Positions 8,484 through 17,456 are shown, counted from the first letter of the stretch. The stretch: DNA of 64,000 bases from Litorimonas haliclonae (GCF_965138505.1 NZ_CBCSCO010000002.1:434001-498000), one strand, 5' to 3'. Notes: generated by a model not told the origin, from the sequence alone. Numbers and translations: made by a program.

Positions 8484-9857
8484 ATGTTATCCGTTTTAGA
8501 CATTTTTCGCGTGGGGATTGGCCCGTCAAGTTCTCACACCGTTGGGCCTATGCGCATTACCGAACGCTTTGTGGCGAGGCTCAGACAAAAAGAGCTGTTT
8601 GGCAAAACGGCGCGCGTGCAGGTGGACTTGCGCGGCTCACTTGCTTTCACCGGAGAAGGCCATGGCTCGCCCCGCGCGGCGCTGTTGGGTTTGGCAGGTC
8701 TGAAACCTGAAACTTTTGATCCCAAAAAAGCGGACGAGATCTGCGCTAGGGCCGAAGACGATAACCGTCTACTGTTAGGCGGAGAGCAGGATATCGACTT
8801 TGCCTATAAAGAAGACATCCGTCTGGATTACGACACCGCCGCCGACCTCCACCCCAATGAAATGTATGTTCAGGCTTTTGACAAGGATGGTGAAGTCATT
8901 GCCAGCCGGACCTATTATTCAACGGGCGGCGGGTTTATTGCGTCGAGATCCCAGCTCAAAAAGCCGACCAAAAATGACCGCGTCGAAACGGGCGAAGAGA
9001 AGGGGCCTTATCAGTTCACCTCTGCCGCAGAGCTGCTCAGTATTTGCAACCGCGAAAATCTGTCCATTCAACATGTTATTCTGGCGAATGAAGACACAAA
9101 ACGCCCGCGCAAGAAAACCGAAACAAAACTCGACGCCATTGGCGAGACCATGATGGCCTGTATCGATCAGGGTCTGGCGACGCATGGCATCCTTCCCGGC
9201 GGGCTGAAAGTCACCCGGCGCGCGCCCAAGCTTTGGGACAAGCTGCAAAACGCGCCGCAGTCCAATGAACGCGAACAGCTTTTTGACTGGCTCAATGTCT
9301 ATGCCATGGCGGTCAACGAAGAAAATGCGGCGGGTGGCAAAGTCGTCACTGCGCCGACCAATGGCGCGGCCGGGATTATCCCGGCGGTTATCCGTCATTA
9401 CTGCGTGGAAAAGGGCGAAGACGCGATCCGCACTTTCCTTCTGGCGGCGGGCGGTATTGGACTGCTTTATAAACAGCGGGCGTCAATTTCCGGCGCCGAA
9501 ATGGGATGCCAGGGCGAAGTCGGCGTGGCCTGTTCCATGGCGGCGGGCGGATTGGCCGCCGTGTGGGGCGCAAGCCCTGAGCAAGTGTGCAGCGCCGCGG
9601 AGATCGGCATGGAGCATAATCTCGGTCTGACTTGCGACCCGGTGGGCGGTCTTGTCCAGATTCCGTGTATTGAACGCAACGCCATCGGCGCGGTGAAAGC
9701 CGTCAACGCGGCCAGGCTCGCCCTCCACAGCAGTGAAGCGTCAAAAGTCAGTCTCGATCAGGTCATCGAAACCATGCGCCAAACCGGCCTCGACATGAGC
9801 ACAAAATATAAAGAAACGAGCCAAGGCGGATTGGCGGTAAATGTGGTGGAGTGTTGA
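8484..9857 (+). CDS. sdaA: L-serine ammonia-lyase (single-chain, iron-sulfur type)
   Basis: A 457-residue enzyme that deaminates L-serine to pyruvate and ammonia using a catalytic [4Fe-4S] cluster. The N terminus SVLDIFRVGIGPSSSHTVGP is the hallmark of the beta domain of SdaA/SdaB. The alpha domain carries APTNGAAGIIPAV, GCQGEVGVACSMAAGGL and GLTCDPVGGLVQIPC, which supply the cluster cysteines. Length matches the fused one-chain type of E. coli rather than the split Firmicute form. It is transcribed alone, divergently from the aminotransferase gene, and followed by a perfect 14-bp palindrome. Confidence 0.95.
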   Translation: MLSVLDIFRVGIGPSSSHTVGPMRITERFVARLRQKELFGKTARVQVDLRGSLAFTGEGHGSPRAALLGLAGLKPETFDPKKADEICARAEDDNRLLLGGEQDIDFAYKEDIRLDYDTAADLHPNEMYVQAFDKDGEVIASRTYYSTGGGFIASRSQLKKPTKNDRVETGEEKGPYQFTSAAELLSICNRENLSIQHVILANEDTKRPRKKTETKLDAIGETMMACIDQGLATHGILPGGLKVTRRAPKLWDKLQNAPQSNEREQLFDWLNVYAMAVNEENAAGGKVVTAPTNGAAGIIPAVIRHYCVEKGEDAIRTFLLAAGGIGLLYKQRASISGAEMGCQGEVGVACSMAAGGLAAVWGASPEQVCSAAEIGMEHNLGLTCDPVGGLVQIPCIERNAIGAVKAVNAARLALHSSEASKVSLDQVIETMRQTGLDMSTKYKETSQGGLAVNVVEC

Positions 9858-9879
9858 GAGCCGCGAGGTGATAATAACG

Positions 9880-9893
9880 CGGGCAATTGCCCG
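9880..9893. other. Perfect 14-bp palindrome downstream of sdaA
   Basis: CGGGCAATTGCCCG is fully self-complementary and lies 22 bp after the sdaA stop codon. It can form a short hairpin but has no T-run after it, so it is at best a weak or Rho-assisted terminator. A protein-binding dyad is an alternative. Confidence 0.4.
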
Positions 9894-9913
9894 TGGAATA
9901 TCATGGCTGTCTT

Positions 9914-10105
9914 TTACATTTTAGATTTGCCGATTAATTTCAAAGCGAAAACCGCCAAAATAATTAGCGAAACAGAATAGATTGAGGCGTCAAGAAAAGA
10001 CCCTAATGCCATTGCTATACTTTCGTAATCGGCAAAGCTGAGAATTAATTTCCCAATCAGATCTATCGAATTCCACGCAATAACCAGCTAAAGTAGAACT
10101 TTCAT
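9914..10105 (-). pseudogene. Small membrane protein gene with an in-frame amber codon
   Basis: An ATG at 10105 has a good Shine-Dalgarno (AGGGGA, six bases upstream), but the sixth codon is TAG (10088-10090). After it the frame stays open for 57 more codons to a TAA at 9914-9916. It encodes a hydrophobic helix (SVSLIILAVFALKLIG) and a short Lys-containing tail, which looks like a real small inner-membrane protein. The simplest reading is a recent nonsense mutation or sequencing error. Suppression or a downstream non-ATG start are alternatives. It sits between sdaA and the M28 peptidase, which starts 1.7 kb upstream on the same strand. Family not recognised. Confidence 0.45.
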
Positions 10106-10120
10106 AGTATCCCCTAAAAT

Positions 10121-11794
10121 TTACTCCCGCGCCTCCGCGCTCGCGTCTCTAAATGCCTTAAACTCAGACGTTGATTTCAGCTCGGGCCAGTCATCCGAAT
10201 TACCCATTTGGCGGGTCATATCCAGAAAGAGCTCGACGTCCTGCGCCGCGCCGCGAAGGTCCCAGTCAGGATTCCACGCATCGTTCTGATTGTGATAGCG
10301 GTTATCTATATAGCCTTGCACCCAAGCGTCTCCGGCTTCGCGGCCGCCGTCTTTCAAATCTGGTCCGCCTGCGATGCCCATAATCAACATGACGGGAACA
10401 CCGCGCCGGGCGAGGGAGAAATGATCCGCGCGGTAAAATAATCCATTTTCAGGCAGGCCTTCGGGGGAGACTGTCCGGCCTTGCGTCGCAGCGGTCGCGG
10501 CCATCATCTCTTCCAATTCACTTTGCCCTTCGCCGACTTGAATAACGTCATTGGCTGGCCCTGCTGTCTGCAAAATATCAAGCGTTAAATTGGCGACAGT
10601 CTTTTCGAGCGGATAGATAGGATCTTGGGCGTAAGCTTCCGAACCCAGCAATCCGCTTTCTTCCGCTGTCCAGGCCGCAAAAACAACAGAGCGTTCCAGC
10701 GCCGGTCCGGCTTTCAGGTTCCGGGCGATTTCCATCATCCCCGCCAGTCCTAGAGCGTCATCATTTGCGCCGGGACGGACCGTCCGTCCTTGCGCGTCAG
10801 GCTCGCCCACGCCGTAGCCGTCCCAATGGCCGGAGAGCATAATGACTTCGTCCGGACGGGTGGTTCCTGTGATTTTACCCAAAACGTTCTGGCTCTCGAC
10901 TATCTCGACGGAGAGCGCCAAATCCGTGTTGAAACGCAGGTCGTCCAGTGGGAATGCCGTGAAATCTTTTTGACGGGCTTTGACCCGTAAATCGTCAAGA
11001 TCATATCCGGCGGACTCTACCCACTGCTCGGCCATGTCTTCATGTAGCCATCCTTGCAGATCGACGGAAAGCTTCGCGCCGTCTCCGGCAACAGCGTAGT
11101 TTTCACCCGGTGAAGACGCGGCGACATTCCATCCATATCCGGCCGCTTTCGGCTCGTGAATAACCAAAGCAGCGACCGCGCCGCGGCGGGCCGCTTCTTC
11201 GAATTTATAGGCCCAGCGGCCATAATAGGTCATACGTCGACCGCCAAACAGGCCGCTGACGGGATGGTCATCGGACACGCCGAAATCCGGATCATTCACG
11301 AGGAACAGCGCAACCTTGCCCTCCAAGTCTATATCGCCGAAATCATCCCAGTCCCGCTCCGGCGCGCTGGCCCCAAAGCCGACAAAGACAACAGGCGCAT
11401 TTTCGACTTTGATAGTGTCGCGGGGGTTGGTGGAGCTTATTTCAATGTCCTGACCCTGTTTTATCTCGATAACGTTTCCGCCTTGATCGACATTCAATGC
11501 CCGTACATCTGTGACAATGGATTTGTTGAGCGTAACCGGATCTGTCCACTTACCATTGCGACCGCCCGGCTCTAGCCCCAGTTCCGTAAAACGCTCAATC
11601 AGATAATTGACGGTTTTGGTCTCACCCTCGGTTCCCGGGGCACGGCCCATAAAGTCATCGGACGCCATGATTTTGACGTCCTCTGACATATTGGCCGTAT
11701 TGATAGGAAAGGACGGGTTATCGACAGTCGCGGTTTGCGCGCACCCCATTAAAATGACGCTCGCGCTCACGGTAACCCATATCTCTTTGATCAT
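10121..11794 (-). CDS. M28 family metallopeptidase lipoprotein with PA-like insert
   Basis: A 557-residue zinc aminopeptidase-like protein. The N terminus has a signal peptide ending in the lipobox SVILMGC, so it is probably tethered by lipid in the envelope. The first part (SEDVKIMASDDFMGRAPGT) is the normal lead-in of the family. A protease-associated-type insert follows around residues 130-250 (VVFVGFGASAPERDWDD, KVALFLVNDPDF). The M28 core has zinc ligands in SGHWDGYG and GANDDALG, and the catalytic pair in AAWTAEESGLLGS. It likely trims peptides taken up from the environment. It ends 15 bp upstream of the interrupted small membrane gene. Confidence 0.88.
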   Translation of the reverse strand: MIKEIWVTVSASVILMGCAQTATVDNPSFPINTANMSEDVKIMASDDFMGRAPGTEGETKTVNYLIERFTELGLEPGGRNGKWTDPVTLNKSIVTDVRALNVDQGGNVIEIKQGQDIEISSTNPRDTIKVENAPVVFVGFGASAPERDWDDFGDIDLEGKVALFLVNDPDFGVSDDHPVSGLFGGRRMTYYGRWAYKFEEAARRGAVAALVIHEPKAAGYGWNVAASSPGENYAVAGDGAKLSVDLQGWLHEDMAEQWVESAGYDLDDLRVKARQKDFTAFPLDDLRFNTDLALSVEIVESQNVLGKITGTTRPDEVIMLSGHWDGYGVGEPDAQGRTVRPGANDDALGLAGMMEIARNLKAGPALERSVVFAAWTAEESGLLGSEAYAQDPIYPLEKTVANLTLDILQTAGPANDVIQVGEGQSELEEMMAATAATQGRTVSPEGLPENGLFYRADHFSLARRGVPVMLIMGIAGGPDLKDGGREAGDAWVQGYIDNRYHNQNDAWNPDWDLRGAAQDVELFLDMTRQMGNSDDWPELKSTSEFKAFRDASAEARE

Positions 11795-11884
11795 CTCTTT
11801 AACCCTAATTCTGAAATTCTCCCGACCATTGGTTTAGAAAGAGACGATGTCAACCACTGCAGGCGGCTTTGAACCTTGAAGGGG

Positions 11885-12370
11885 TCAGTCGTCAGCTACG
11901 GAGACGAAGATTGCGACGATGCCAATCATGCCCGCATAACGAAAAGCCGATTGCCCTGCCAAATCGCGGAAGACATCAGACCGCCAAAGTTCGAACCAGC
12001 CTTCGCCAATGACAATAAAGCCCAAAAACAACATGAAAATGGCCACGCCGCAGCCCGAGAGGGCAAGGGTTTTGGCATGATTAAATGTGGCCGGGTCAGC
12101 CTTTCGCGCGCTCCACATGCGGCCCCCGCCGATTAAACATAAAATCCCTGCGGTCACTTTCGACAGGATAATAAAGAGTGCACCGGCCAAGATAAGAACG
12201 GGATTGGTGGTTGCCCGCCAACTTTCTGCGCCGCCTTCAAAGGTGGACATAGACGCGACCGCTTCGACCGCCCCGATTGTCCCGTTCCAATCCGTTAGAT
12301 TTCCGAACGCCCCGAATATGCCCCATAAAAAGACGCTCAATACGAGTAATATTTTTATGATACGTAACAT
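11885..12370 (-). CDS. DUF2165 family integral membrane protein
   Basis: A 161-residue protein with four hydrophobic segments: about residues 5-25, 60-82, 105-127 and 145-158. The pattern FGNLTDWNGT after the first helix and the WRATTNP loop are typical of DUF2165 (predicted small integral membrane protein). No enzymatic motif is visible and the function of the family is unknown. The gene begins at an ATG at 12370 and stands alone on its strand, followed 90 bp later by the M28 peptidase gene in the same direction. Confidence 0.8.
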   Translation of the reverse strand: MLRIIKILLVLSVFLWGIFGAFGNLTDWNGTIGAVEAVASMSTFEGGAESWRATTNPVLILAGALFIILSKVTAGILCLIGGGRMWSARKADPATFNHAKTLALSGCGVAIFMLFLGFIVIGEGWFELWRSDVFRDLAGQSAFRYAGMIGIVAIFVSVADD

Positions 12371-12656
12371 GATTGCCCCCGACGTGAGGCAAATTTAAGC
12401 GCACATACTGTTTAAAACAAGTTAAATCAAATGAGAGCGCATGGAGCGATACTTTATCGTTACTGATTTTGCGCCTGTCACGTCAGTGATAAGAATTATC
12501 TTGGCCCCGCGCGAGGCGACTACGTCAGATTGGAAATCGTACTTTCGAAGAAGTTATCATAAGGTGCGAGGACGATAGAGGGTGCAGCGTTTCTATCATG
12601 AAACAGTATGGTATTTCTTAAACCAAATCAGGGTCATTTTCCGATTATTTCAGGGC
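12371..12656. other. Intergenic region without a recognised gene
   Basis: This gap lies between the DUF2165 start and the terminator of the DUF892 gene. It must contain the DUF2165 promoter. Short repeats of ACGTCAG are visible near 12479 and 12521. No ORF with a convincing start, RNA gene or terminator was found. Confidence 0.5.
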
Positions 12657-12690
12657 ATAAAAAAAGCTGCCCCAGAAAGGGAGCAGCTCT
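12657..12690 (-). terminator. Rho-independent terminator of the DUF892 gene
   Basis: On the minus strand AGCTGCTCCC and GGGGCAGCT form a strong stem with a short loop, directly followed by a run of at least six T residues (seen as A residues at 12658-12665 on the plus strand). It lies 18 bp beyond the stop codon of the gene at 12708-13208. Confidence 0.85.
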
Positions 12691-12707
12691 TGAGGGTTAT
12701 ATTTAAA

Positions 12708-13208
12708 TTATGCCGCGAGTGCAGCTTTATTAATTTCACTTTCCGCAAGACCAGAAAGATAGACGTCGCCTTCTTTCGTAGCTTCAAGGCAGGTCTTGAT
12801 TTTCTTAGCATCTTCATCAAGGCCTAGGCGGCGGGCAAAGGTGTGCAAGCAGCCATATCCGGCAATCGCGTAATGTTCCATCCGCTGATATTGTGTGACA
12901 ATCATGGCGTCTTTTACATCAGTGTCGCCAAAGCTTTCTTCTGTAACGTGATGTTTGGCTTCTTTAATCAAACCTTCCATTCCTTTGCAGAATTCGCCGG
13001 AGGGTTTATGGCCATGTTTATCAAGAATTGATTCCATGGCTTTCATGCCGTCATCAACGCCCTCTACGCCGCGCTCCAAGGCTTTGACCAAATCCGCATC
13101 CGTGGCCTCTTTCGCCAACATTTTTGTCGTGGATTTGGATTGTTTATTCGCGCTGTAGATGTCTTTGAGTTCAGCGATATATAGGTCTTTTAAGTTATTG
13201 AGAGGCAT
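12708..13208 (-). CDS. DUF892 (YciE/YciF) ferritin-like stress protein
   Basis: A 166-residue helical protein starting NNLKDLYIAELKDIYSANKQ, the family signature. Carboxylate and histidine residues for a di-iron site occur in LKDIY, QRMEHYAIAGYG and similar helices. YciF-type proteins are ferritin-like and are induced by osmotic and general stress; their exact reaction is unknown. The start at 13208 has AGGAG ten bases upstream. A candidate EcfG-type promoter lies 57-81 bases upstream, consistent with general stress control, and a strong terminator follows, so it is a single-gene unit. Confidence 0.88.
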   Translation of the reverse strand: MPLNNLKDLYIAELKDIYSANKQSKSTTKMLAKEATDADLVKALERGVEGVDDGMKAMESILDKHGHKPSGEFCKGMEGLIKEAKHHVTEESFGDTDVKDAMIVTQYQRMEHYAIAGYGCLHTFARRLGLDEDAKKIKTCLEATKEGDVYLSGLAESEINKAALAA

Positions 13209-13264
13209 AGAGATAAATCTCCTGTGTAAAAATGAATTTAAGGCCGGGAGCCCTATATCTTATC

Positions 13265-13289
13265 TACGGGGCGCTGGGGTGAGAGTTCC
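13265..13289 (-). promoter_or_regulatory. Candidate EcfG-type general stress promoter
   Basis: On the minus strand GGAAC (13289-13285) is followed after 16 bases by CGTA (13268-13265). The alphaproteobacterial EcfG/SigT consensus is GGAAC-N16/17-CGTT, so this differs at one base. Its position upstream of a DUF892 stress gene supports it. The same variant occurs upstream of the fasciclin gene. Confidence 0.55.
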
Positions 13290-13324
13290 AAATAAAATGA
13301 CTTAACGCATTGTTTTTACAGTGT

Positions 13325-14548
13325 TTATGCTTTCTCACTCAAAATAATCTGGCTCACATTAATTGTGCCAAGTTTAAAGCCGGCTTCGCAATAGGACAGA
13401 TAATAATCCCACATTTTTTCGAACCGTTCGTCAAAACCCTGTTTACGGACGGTTTCAATCGTTTCAAAAAATTTCTCCCGCCAAATGGCCAAAGTCCGGG
13501 CATAACTTTCTCCAAACCGGGTCTGCTCCAGAAGGTTGAACCCGACAGTCTGGGCCAGTTTTTCGAAAACGGGTTCGCTCGGTAACATTCCGCCGGGAAA
13601 CACATATTTTTGAATGAAGTCCACATGGGTGCGGTAGTGCTCAAATGTGCCGTGATCGATCGTGATGGTTTGGATGCCGACCCGTCCGCCGGGTTTGAGA
13701 CATCGCTTCAGGCTGTCAAAATAGGTTGGCCAATAGGCTTCCCCAACGGCTTCGAACATTTCGATGGAGACAATATGATCAAATTGATCTTCGCAGTCGC
13801 GGTAATCCTGCAGGCGTAGATCAGACTGCTCGCTGAGCCCGGCCTCTGACAGTCGCTTCTGAGCATAAACCAATTGTTCCCGCGAAAGGGTCAAACCCGT
13901 GACGTGGGCGCCGAATTCGGAAATGGCAACTTCCGCGAACCCGCCCCAGCCACAGCCAATTTCCAAGACTTTGTCGCCTTTTTTGATGCCGACGTGACGG
14001 CAAAGGCGGCGATATTTTTCAAGTTGAGCCTCTTCCAGTGATTGGTCCTGCCGCGTGAAGACAGCCGAGGAATAAGTCAGGCTGGGATCGAGCCATAATT
14101 TGTAGAACGCGTTCCCCAAGTCATAGTGAAAGGCAATATTTTTACGGCTTCCCGCACGACTGTTTTTTCGAAAAGCATGAGCCAAGCGGTCCACCCAATC
14201 CATTTTGAAAAACCGGGGTATGAGCGCTTCGAGGCGAAGCATGTTCCGCCCCAATATCTGTAGCAGGTAAGGGAGATTGTCTGTTTCCCATTCCCCCGCC
14301 ATATAGCCTTCGCTTAAACCCAAAGCTCCGTTGGTGAGAATGCGGGAGATTGCTCGATTGGAGGATATGCTCAAGCGCGCTGGCTCCCCATCGCTCGGCC
14401 CGAAACTTCGTATCGCCCCATTCGGAAAGTGAACGTAAAGATGGCCAAAATCCATCTTGGCGAAGGCGAGGGCCAATAGTCGGCCGCGCAGGTTTAGCGT
14501 ATGATCATTCGGCTTCGGAGGATCGTAAAGGGTCAAACTATTTGTCAT
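13325..14548 (-). CDS. cfa: Cyclopropane-fatty-acyl-phospholipid synthase family methyltransferase
   Basis: A 407-residue SAM-dependent enzyme. An N-terminal lipid-binding domain (residues 1-110, with GALGLSEGYMAGEWET) precedes the methyltransferase domain: FHYDLGNAFYKLWLD, then SAM motif I VLEIGCGWGGFAE, and SIEMFEAVGEAYW, all standard for CFA synthases. The enzyme adds a methylene or methyl group to double bonds of membrane acyl chains. It is the third gene of a DUF1365/FAD operon; in relatives such operons are linked to methylated, cyclopropane or furan-type fatty acids, so the final product is not certain. Ten bp separate it from DUF1365. Confidence 0.9.
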   Translation of the reverse strand: MTNSLTLYDPPKPNDHTLNLRGRLLALAFAKMDFGHLYVHFPNGAIRSFGPSDGEPARLSISSNRAISRILTNGALGLSEGYMAGEWETDNLPYLLQILGRNMLRLEALIPRFFKMDWVDRLAHAFRKNSRAGSRKNIAFHYDLGNAFYKLWLDPSLTYSSAVFTRQDQSLEEAQLEKYRRLCRHVGIKKGDKVLEIGCGWGGFAEVAISEFGAHVTGLTLSREQLVYAQKRLSEAGLSEQSDLRLQDYRDCEDQFDHIVSIEMFEAVGEAYWPTYFDSLKRCLKPGGRVGIQTITIDHGTFEHYRTHVDFIQKYVFPGGMLPSEPVFEKLAQTVGFNLLEQTRFGESYARTLAIWREKFFETIETVRKQGFDERFEKMWDYYLSYCEAGFKLGTINVSQIILSEKA

Positions 14549-14558
14549 ATTTTTTTAT

Positions 14559-15329
14559 TTATATCGGTGGGGATTTAGAGCTGACGGCCTGTTTCGGCGG
14601 CGCGGGTTTGGAGGTCAGGGGCACTTTTTTAAACCAGAGTCTGAGCGCCTGAAAATGAATGGCGGCTGTTACTCTCAGGGTCAGAAGCGGGTAGAGGAAG
14701 AAGACTTTCAAAAGGGTCTTATTGGTCAATGGCGATCGTTTTGCAGATAGGGCGGCGGAGAAAACGGTTTTGTCTTCGACAGAATATTGGATGCCAAGTT
14801 TCAGCTTTTGCCCGGGGACAATTTGGGTGAATCGATATCCCCCTTCGACATGAAAAAACGGGGATACATAAAGAGACTTTTCAATTGAATGATGAGTGAG
14901 ATCATCCGAAATCGCAAAGGCATAGCTATGGCGTTCATCAAATGTGTTGTGAACTTCATAAACAACCCCCGTGACATCGCCATCGGCGTCCAGAGCATAG
15001 AAAATAGAAATAGGATTAAACGTATATCCGAATAGGCGCGGCATTGTGAGTAATATGATTTTGTGGGGCGTCTTAACACCGACATCGGAAAAAACGGAGC
15101 GGATGTAATCCTTCAATCCTTCAGGCGTTTGGTCCCCGTAATCTTTTTGTCTGAGACTAAAGAGGTTGAAACTATCCAGACTGAGTAAAGACGGCAGGTC
15201 ACCGCCTGTTTCAAAACTGTCCAAATCTATGGCGGCATAGAAAACCGGATAGTCAAAACTATGTTTGACCGGCATTTTCCGCGTATGACTGACCGTCCCG
15301 CGGTAAAGGGCATTTTGAACAAAACTCAT
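14559..15329 (-). CDS. DUF1365 family protein
   Basis: A 256-residue protein. Diagnostic stretches are ALYRGTVSHTRKMPVKHSFDYP at the N terminus (split here: SHTRKMPVKHSF) and LLTMPRLFGYTFNPISIFYA, the conserved DUF1365 core. A hydrophobic helix occurs near the C terminus (KVFFLYPLLTLRVTAAIHF). The ATG at 15329 overlaps the upstream FAD gene stop by 4 bp. The family nearly always neighbours CFA-type methyltransferase and FAD-dependent oxidoreductase genes and is thought to act in the same lipid modification, but its reaction is not known. Confidence 0.88.
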   Translation of the reverse strand: MSFVQNALYRGTVSHTRKMPVKHSFDYPVFYAAIDLDSFETGGDLPSLLSLDSFNLFSLRQKDYGDQTPEGLKDYIRSVFSDVGVKTPHKIILLTMPRLFGYTFNPISIFYALDADGDVTGVVYEVHNTFDERHSYAFAISDDLTHHSIEKSLYVSPFFHVEGGYRFTQIVPGQKLKLGIQYSVEDKTVFSAALSAKRSPLTNKTLLKVFFLYPLLTLRVTAAIHFQALRLWFKKVPLTSKPAPPKQAVSSKSPPI

Positions 15330-16678
15330 GCCACCATTTTGTCGGTTTTATGAACGAATTCATCAAGCCGCAATCGGGCTGTCTGCCCGGGCTTGTCCCA
15401 GGGCCGCTTTAGTCCGCTTATCTGCTCGGCGGCAAAAAGCCCCGCCTGAATGCCGTCTTCGTGAAAGCCATCCCCTAGATAGGCCCCGGCAAACCAATAT
15501 CCGTTTTGACCTTGCACGGCCCAAATATCTGATTTGGCCTCTTCCGCCGCCATGTCGAAAACCGGGTGATCGTAACTGAATTTCGCCCAGATTTTTGACG
15601 GATTGATATGCCGATCCGGATTCAGGGTAACGATGACGGGCGTCTGTGTCGGGACATGTTGCAGCCTATTCATCCAATAGGACACAGCGGGCGGTCCTTG
15701 CGCGTTGTCTCTGGAGAGATAATTCCAGCTCGCCCAGGCTTTTTTACGTTTTGGCATCAAGTTTTCATCGTGATGCAAAACCACCTCATTGGGGCGGTAA
15801 CGCATCGCTGATAAAATGCGCCCTTGCTCATTTTCAGGGTTTTGCAGGATTTTCAGGGCCTGATCAGAATGACACGCGAACAGGATGTGATCATATGTCT
15901 GCTCGTCCGATTTCGTAATGATTGTACGGCCCTTAACGGATTGAACAGGGGCGTTTAATCTAATCCGATCGGTAAATCCGCCGCATAGCTTCTCTACATA
16001 TTCCCGACTTCCGCCCTTAACGGTTCGCCAGACCGGGGCGTCATTTAAACGATCTAGACCATGATTATTGAAAAAGCGCATGAAGCTTTGTGCCGGGAAA
16101 TCCAGAATTTCTAGTGAGTCAGATGACCAGATAGCCGCCCCCATGGGCGCGAGGTGATCCTCGACAAAAGCGACTGAATAGTTTTCCTTTTGCAAAAGGG
16201 CCCGAAGCGGAAGAGACGCAAATTCCGGCTCCAGACGATAGCGATCCGCGTTTTTATAGAACCGTATGAGCTCGCTTAGCATCGACCAGTATCGCGGGCG
16301 AATAAGATTGCCCTTTTGAGCAAACAGCCCGCCTTTCGTTCCTCCGGCATATTCCAAGGCGCCGTCATTTAGGGAGGCTCCGAAAGACATGTCCGTTTCC
16401 CAAGTCGGAACGTCCAGTGTTTCAAAAAGCGCGCTGAGATTAGGATAATTCCGATTATTATAAACGATAAATCCCGTATCGACAGGAAGTGTATTCCCTC
16501 CCGTCTCTATATCGACGGTATGACTGTGCCCGCCAATATAATCATTGGCTTCATAGACGGTGATATCATGATGAGGATGGAGCAACCAGGCGGCGGAGAG
16601 CCCGGAGATACCGCTGCCGATAATAGCGATGCGCTGGCGGGATATTGGGGCCGCGCTAGAGTGTATCAGAGGTTTCAT
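15326..16678 (-). CDS. FAD-dependent oxidoreductase of the CFA/DUF1365 operon
   Basis: A 450-residue flavoprotein with the dinucleotide motif IAIIGSGISGLSAAWLL, acidic ribose contact VYEANDYIGGHSHTV, and the C-terminal WFAGAYLGDGFHEDGIQAG that closes the FAD site. This is the NAD/FAD-binding protein family regularly encoded before DUF1365 and CFA synthase. It is the first gene of a three-gene operon with 4-bp and 10-bp junctions. Oxidation or desaturation of the methylated acyl chain is a reasonable inferred role. In several photosynthetic relatives this operon sits beside rpoE-chrR; neither gene is seen here. Confidence 0.88.
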   Translation of the reverse strand: MKPLIHSSAAPISRQRIAIIGSGISGLSAAWLLHPHHDITVYEANDYIGGHSHTVDIETGGNTLPVDTGFIVYNNRNYPNLSALFETLDVPTWETDMSFGASLNDGALEYAGGTKGGLFAQKGNLIRPRYWSMLSELIRFYKNADRYRLEPEFASLPLRALLQKENYSVAFVEDHLAPMGAAIWSSDSLEILDFPAQSFMRFFNNHGLDRLNDAPVWRTVKGGSREYVEKLCGGFTDRIRLNAPVQSVKGRTIITKSDEQTYDHILFACHSDQALKILQNPENEQGRILSAMRYRPNEVVLHHDENLMPKRKKAWASWNYLSRDNAQGPPAVSYWMNRLQHVPTQTPVIVTLNPDRHINPSKIWAKFSYDHPVFDMAAEEAKSDIWAVQGQNGYWFAGAYLGDGFHEDGIQAGLFAAEQISGLKRPWDKPGQTARLRLDEFVHKTDKMVA

Positions 16679-16865
16679 CCCCCTAGTTACGTCAGGAGGG
16701 GGAAAAACGTTTCATCTAACTGTATTAAGTTTGAAATACCCGAGCCATTCTATTGGTTGGAGTATAAATCGGGGAGGAACGGAAAGAATTCTCTGTGATA
16801 AATTCATTGTAACGTGCCTCTTTTTGCGCAACTTCTATATTGAGGCGATTATTAAAGGGCCGACT

Positions 16866-17456
16866 ATGACATCGACAAAATTCCCCATAATAAAGATTTC
16901 ACGGAAAAATCTATCGAAATCTTGCGTGCAAGCTATATTCGGCATGAGCGTTGCGGTATTGTTTTCGGCTTGTGCCTCTAATTCCGGGGCGGAGAGAAGC
17001 TTCACGACTCCACAGGACAATTTAAGAAGTGGTGGATCCATAGTAGCTGTGCGACCAATCGGATTGGTTTTTGCGTCGATGGATACGGACGGTCAGGCTG
17101 GATTGACAAAAACCGAATTAGAAGCGGGAATCGAGAAAGAATGGAAAGGTCTCAATTCTGGAGCAAAGGTTAGCGCGATTGACTACGGGAATTGGGCTCT
17201 CTCTGTGATGGGATCCAGCGAAGTTATGCCAAACTTCCTAAGTTTTGATTCTAATTTTAACGGGGGGATGACAAAAACGGAATTTCGAAACGGTCTTAGA
17301 AACGAGTTCGCCCGCGCCGACGAAAATGAGGACGGCATCGTGTCCCGTGAAGAGTTGACCTACTCAATTACAATGCCGCGCCGAGGCAATGACAGGCGCG
17401 ATGAAGCAACGGATGAGAGGACCCCTGACGGGGTCGAAAGGATCCCGCGGCGTTAA
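16866..17456 (+). CDS. EF-hand lipoprotein
   Basis: A 196-residue protein. The ATG at 16866 has AAAGGG upstream and leads into a signal peptide ending at the lipobox LFSAC. Three EF-hand-like loops follow: MDTDGQAGLTKTELE (about residue 71), FDSNFNGGMTKTEF (about 128) and ADENEDGIVSREEL (about 153). The first and third keep good calcium ligands; the second has Asn in place of the third Asp and Met in the hydrophobic position. It is likely an envelope calcium-binding protein of unknown role. Divergent from the FAD/DUF1365/cfa operon with a 187-bp gap. The Arg-rich C terminus is not recognised. Confidence 0.75.
   Translation: MTSTKFPIIKISRKNLSKSCVQAIFGMSVAVLFSACASNSGAERSFTTPQDNLRSGGSIVAVRPIGLVFASMDTDGQAGLTKTELEAGIEKEWKGLNSGAKVSAIDYGNWALSVMGSSEVMPNFLSFDSNFNGGMTKTEFRNGLRNEFARADENEDGIVSREELTYSITMPRRGNDRRDEATDERTPDGVERIPRR

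Noticed and set aside
16629..16865. N-terminal extension of the EF-hand lipoprotein
   Set aside because: It would bury the signal peptide and lipobox; ATG 16866 has a ribosome site.
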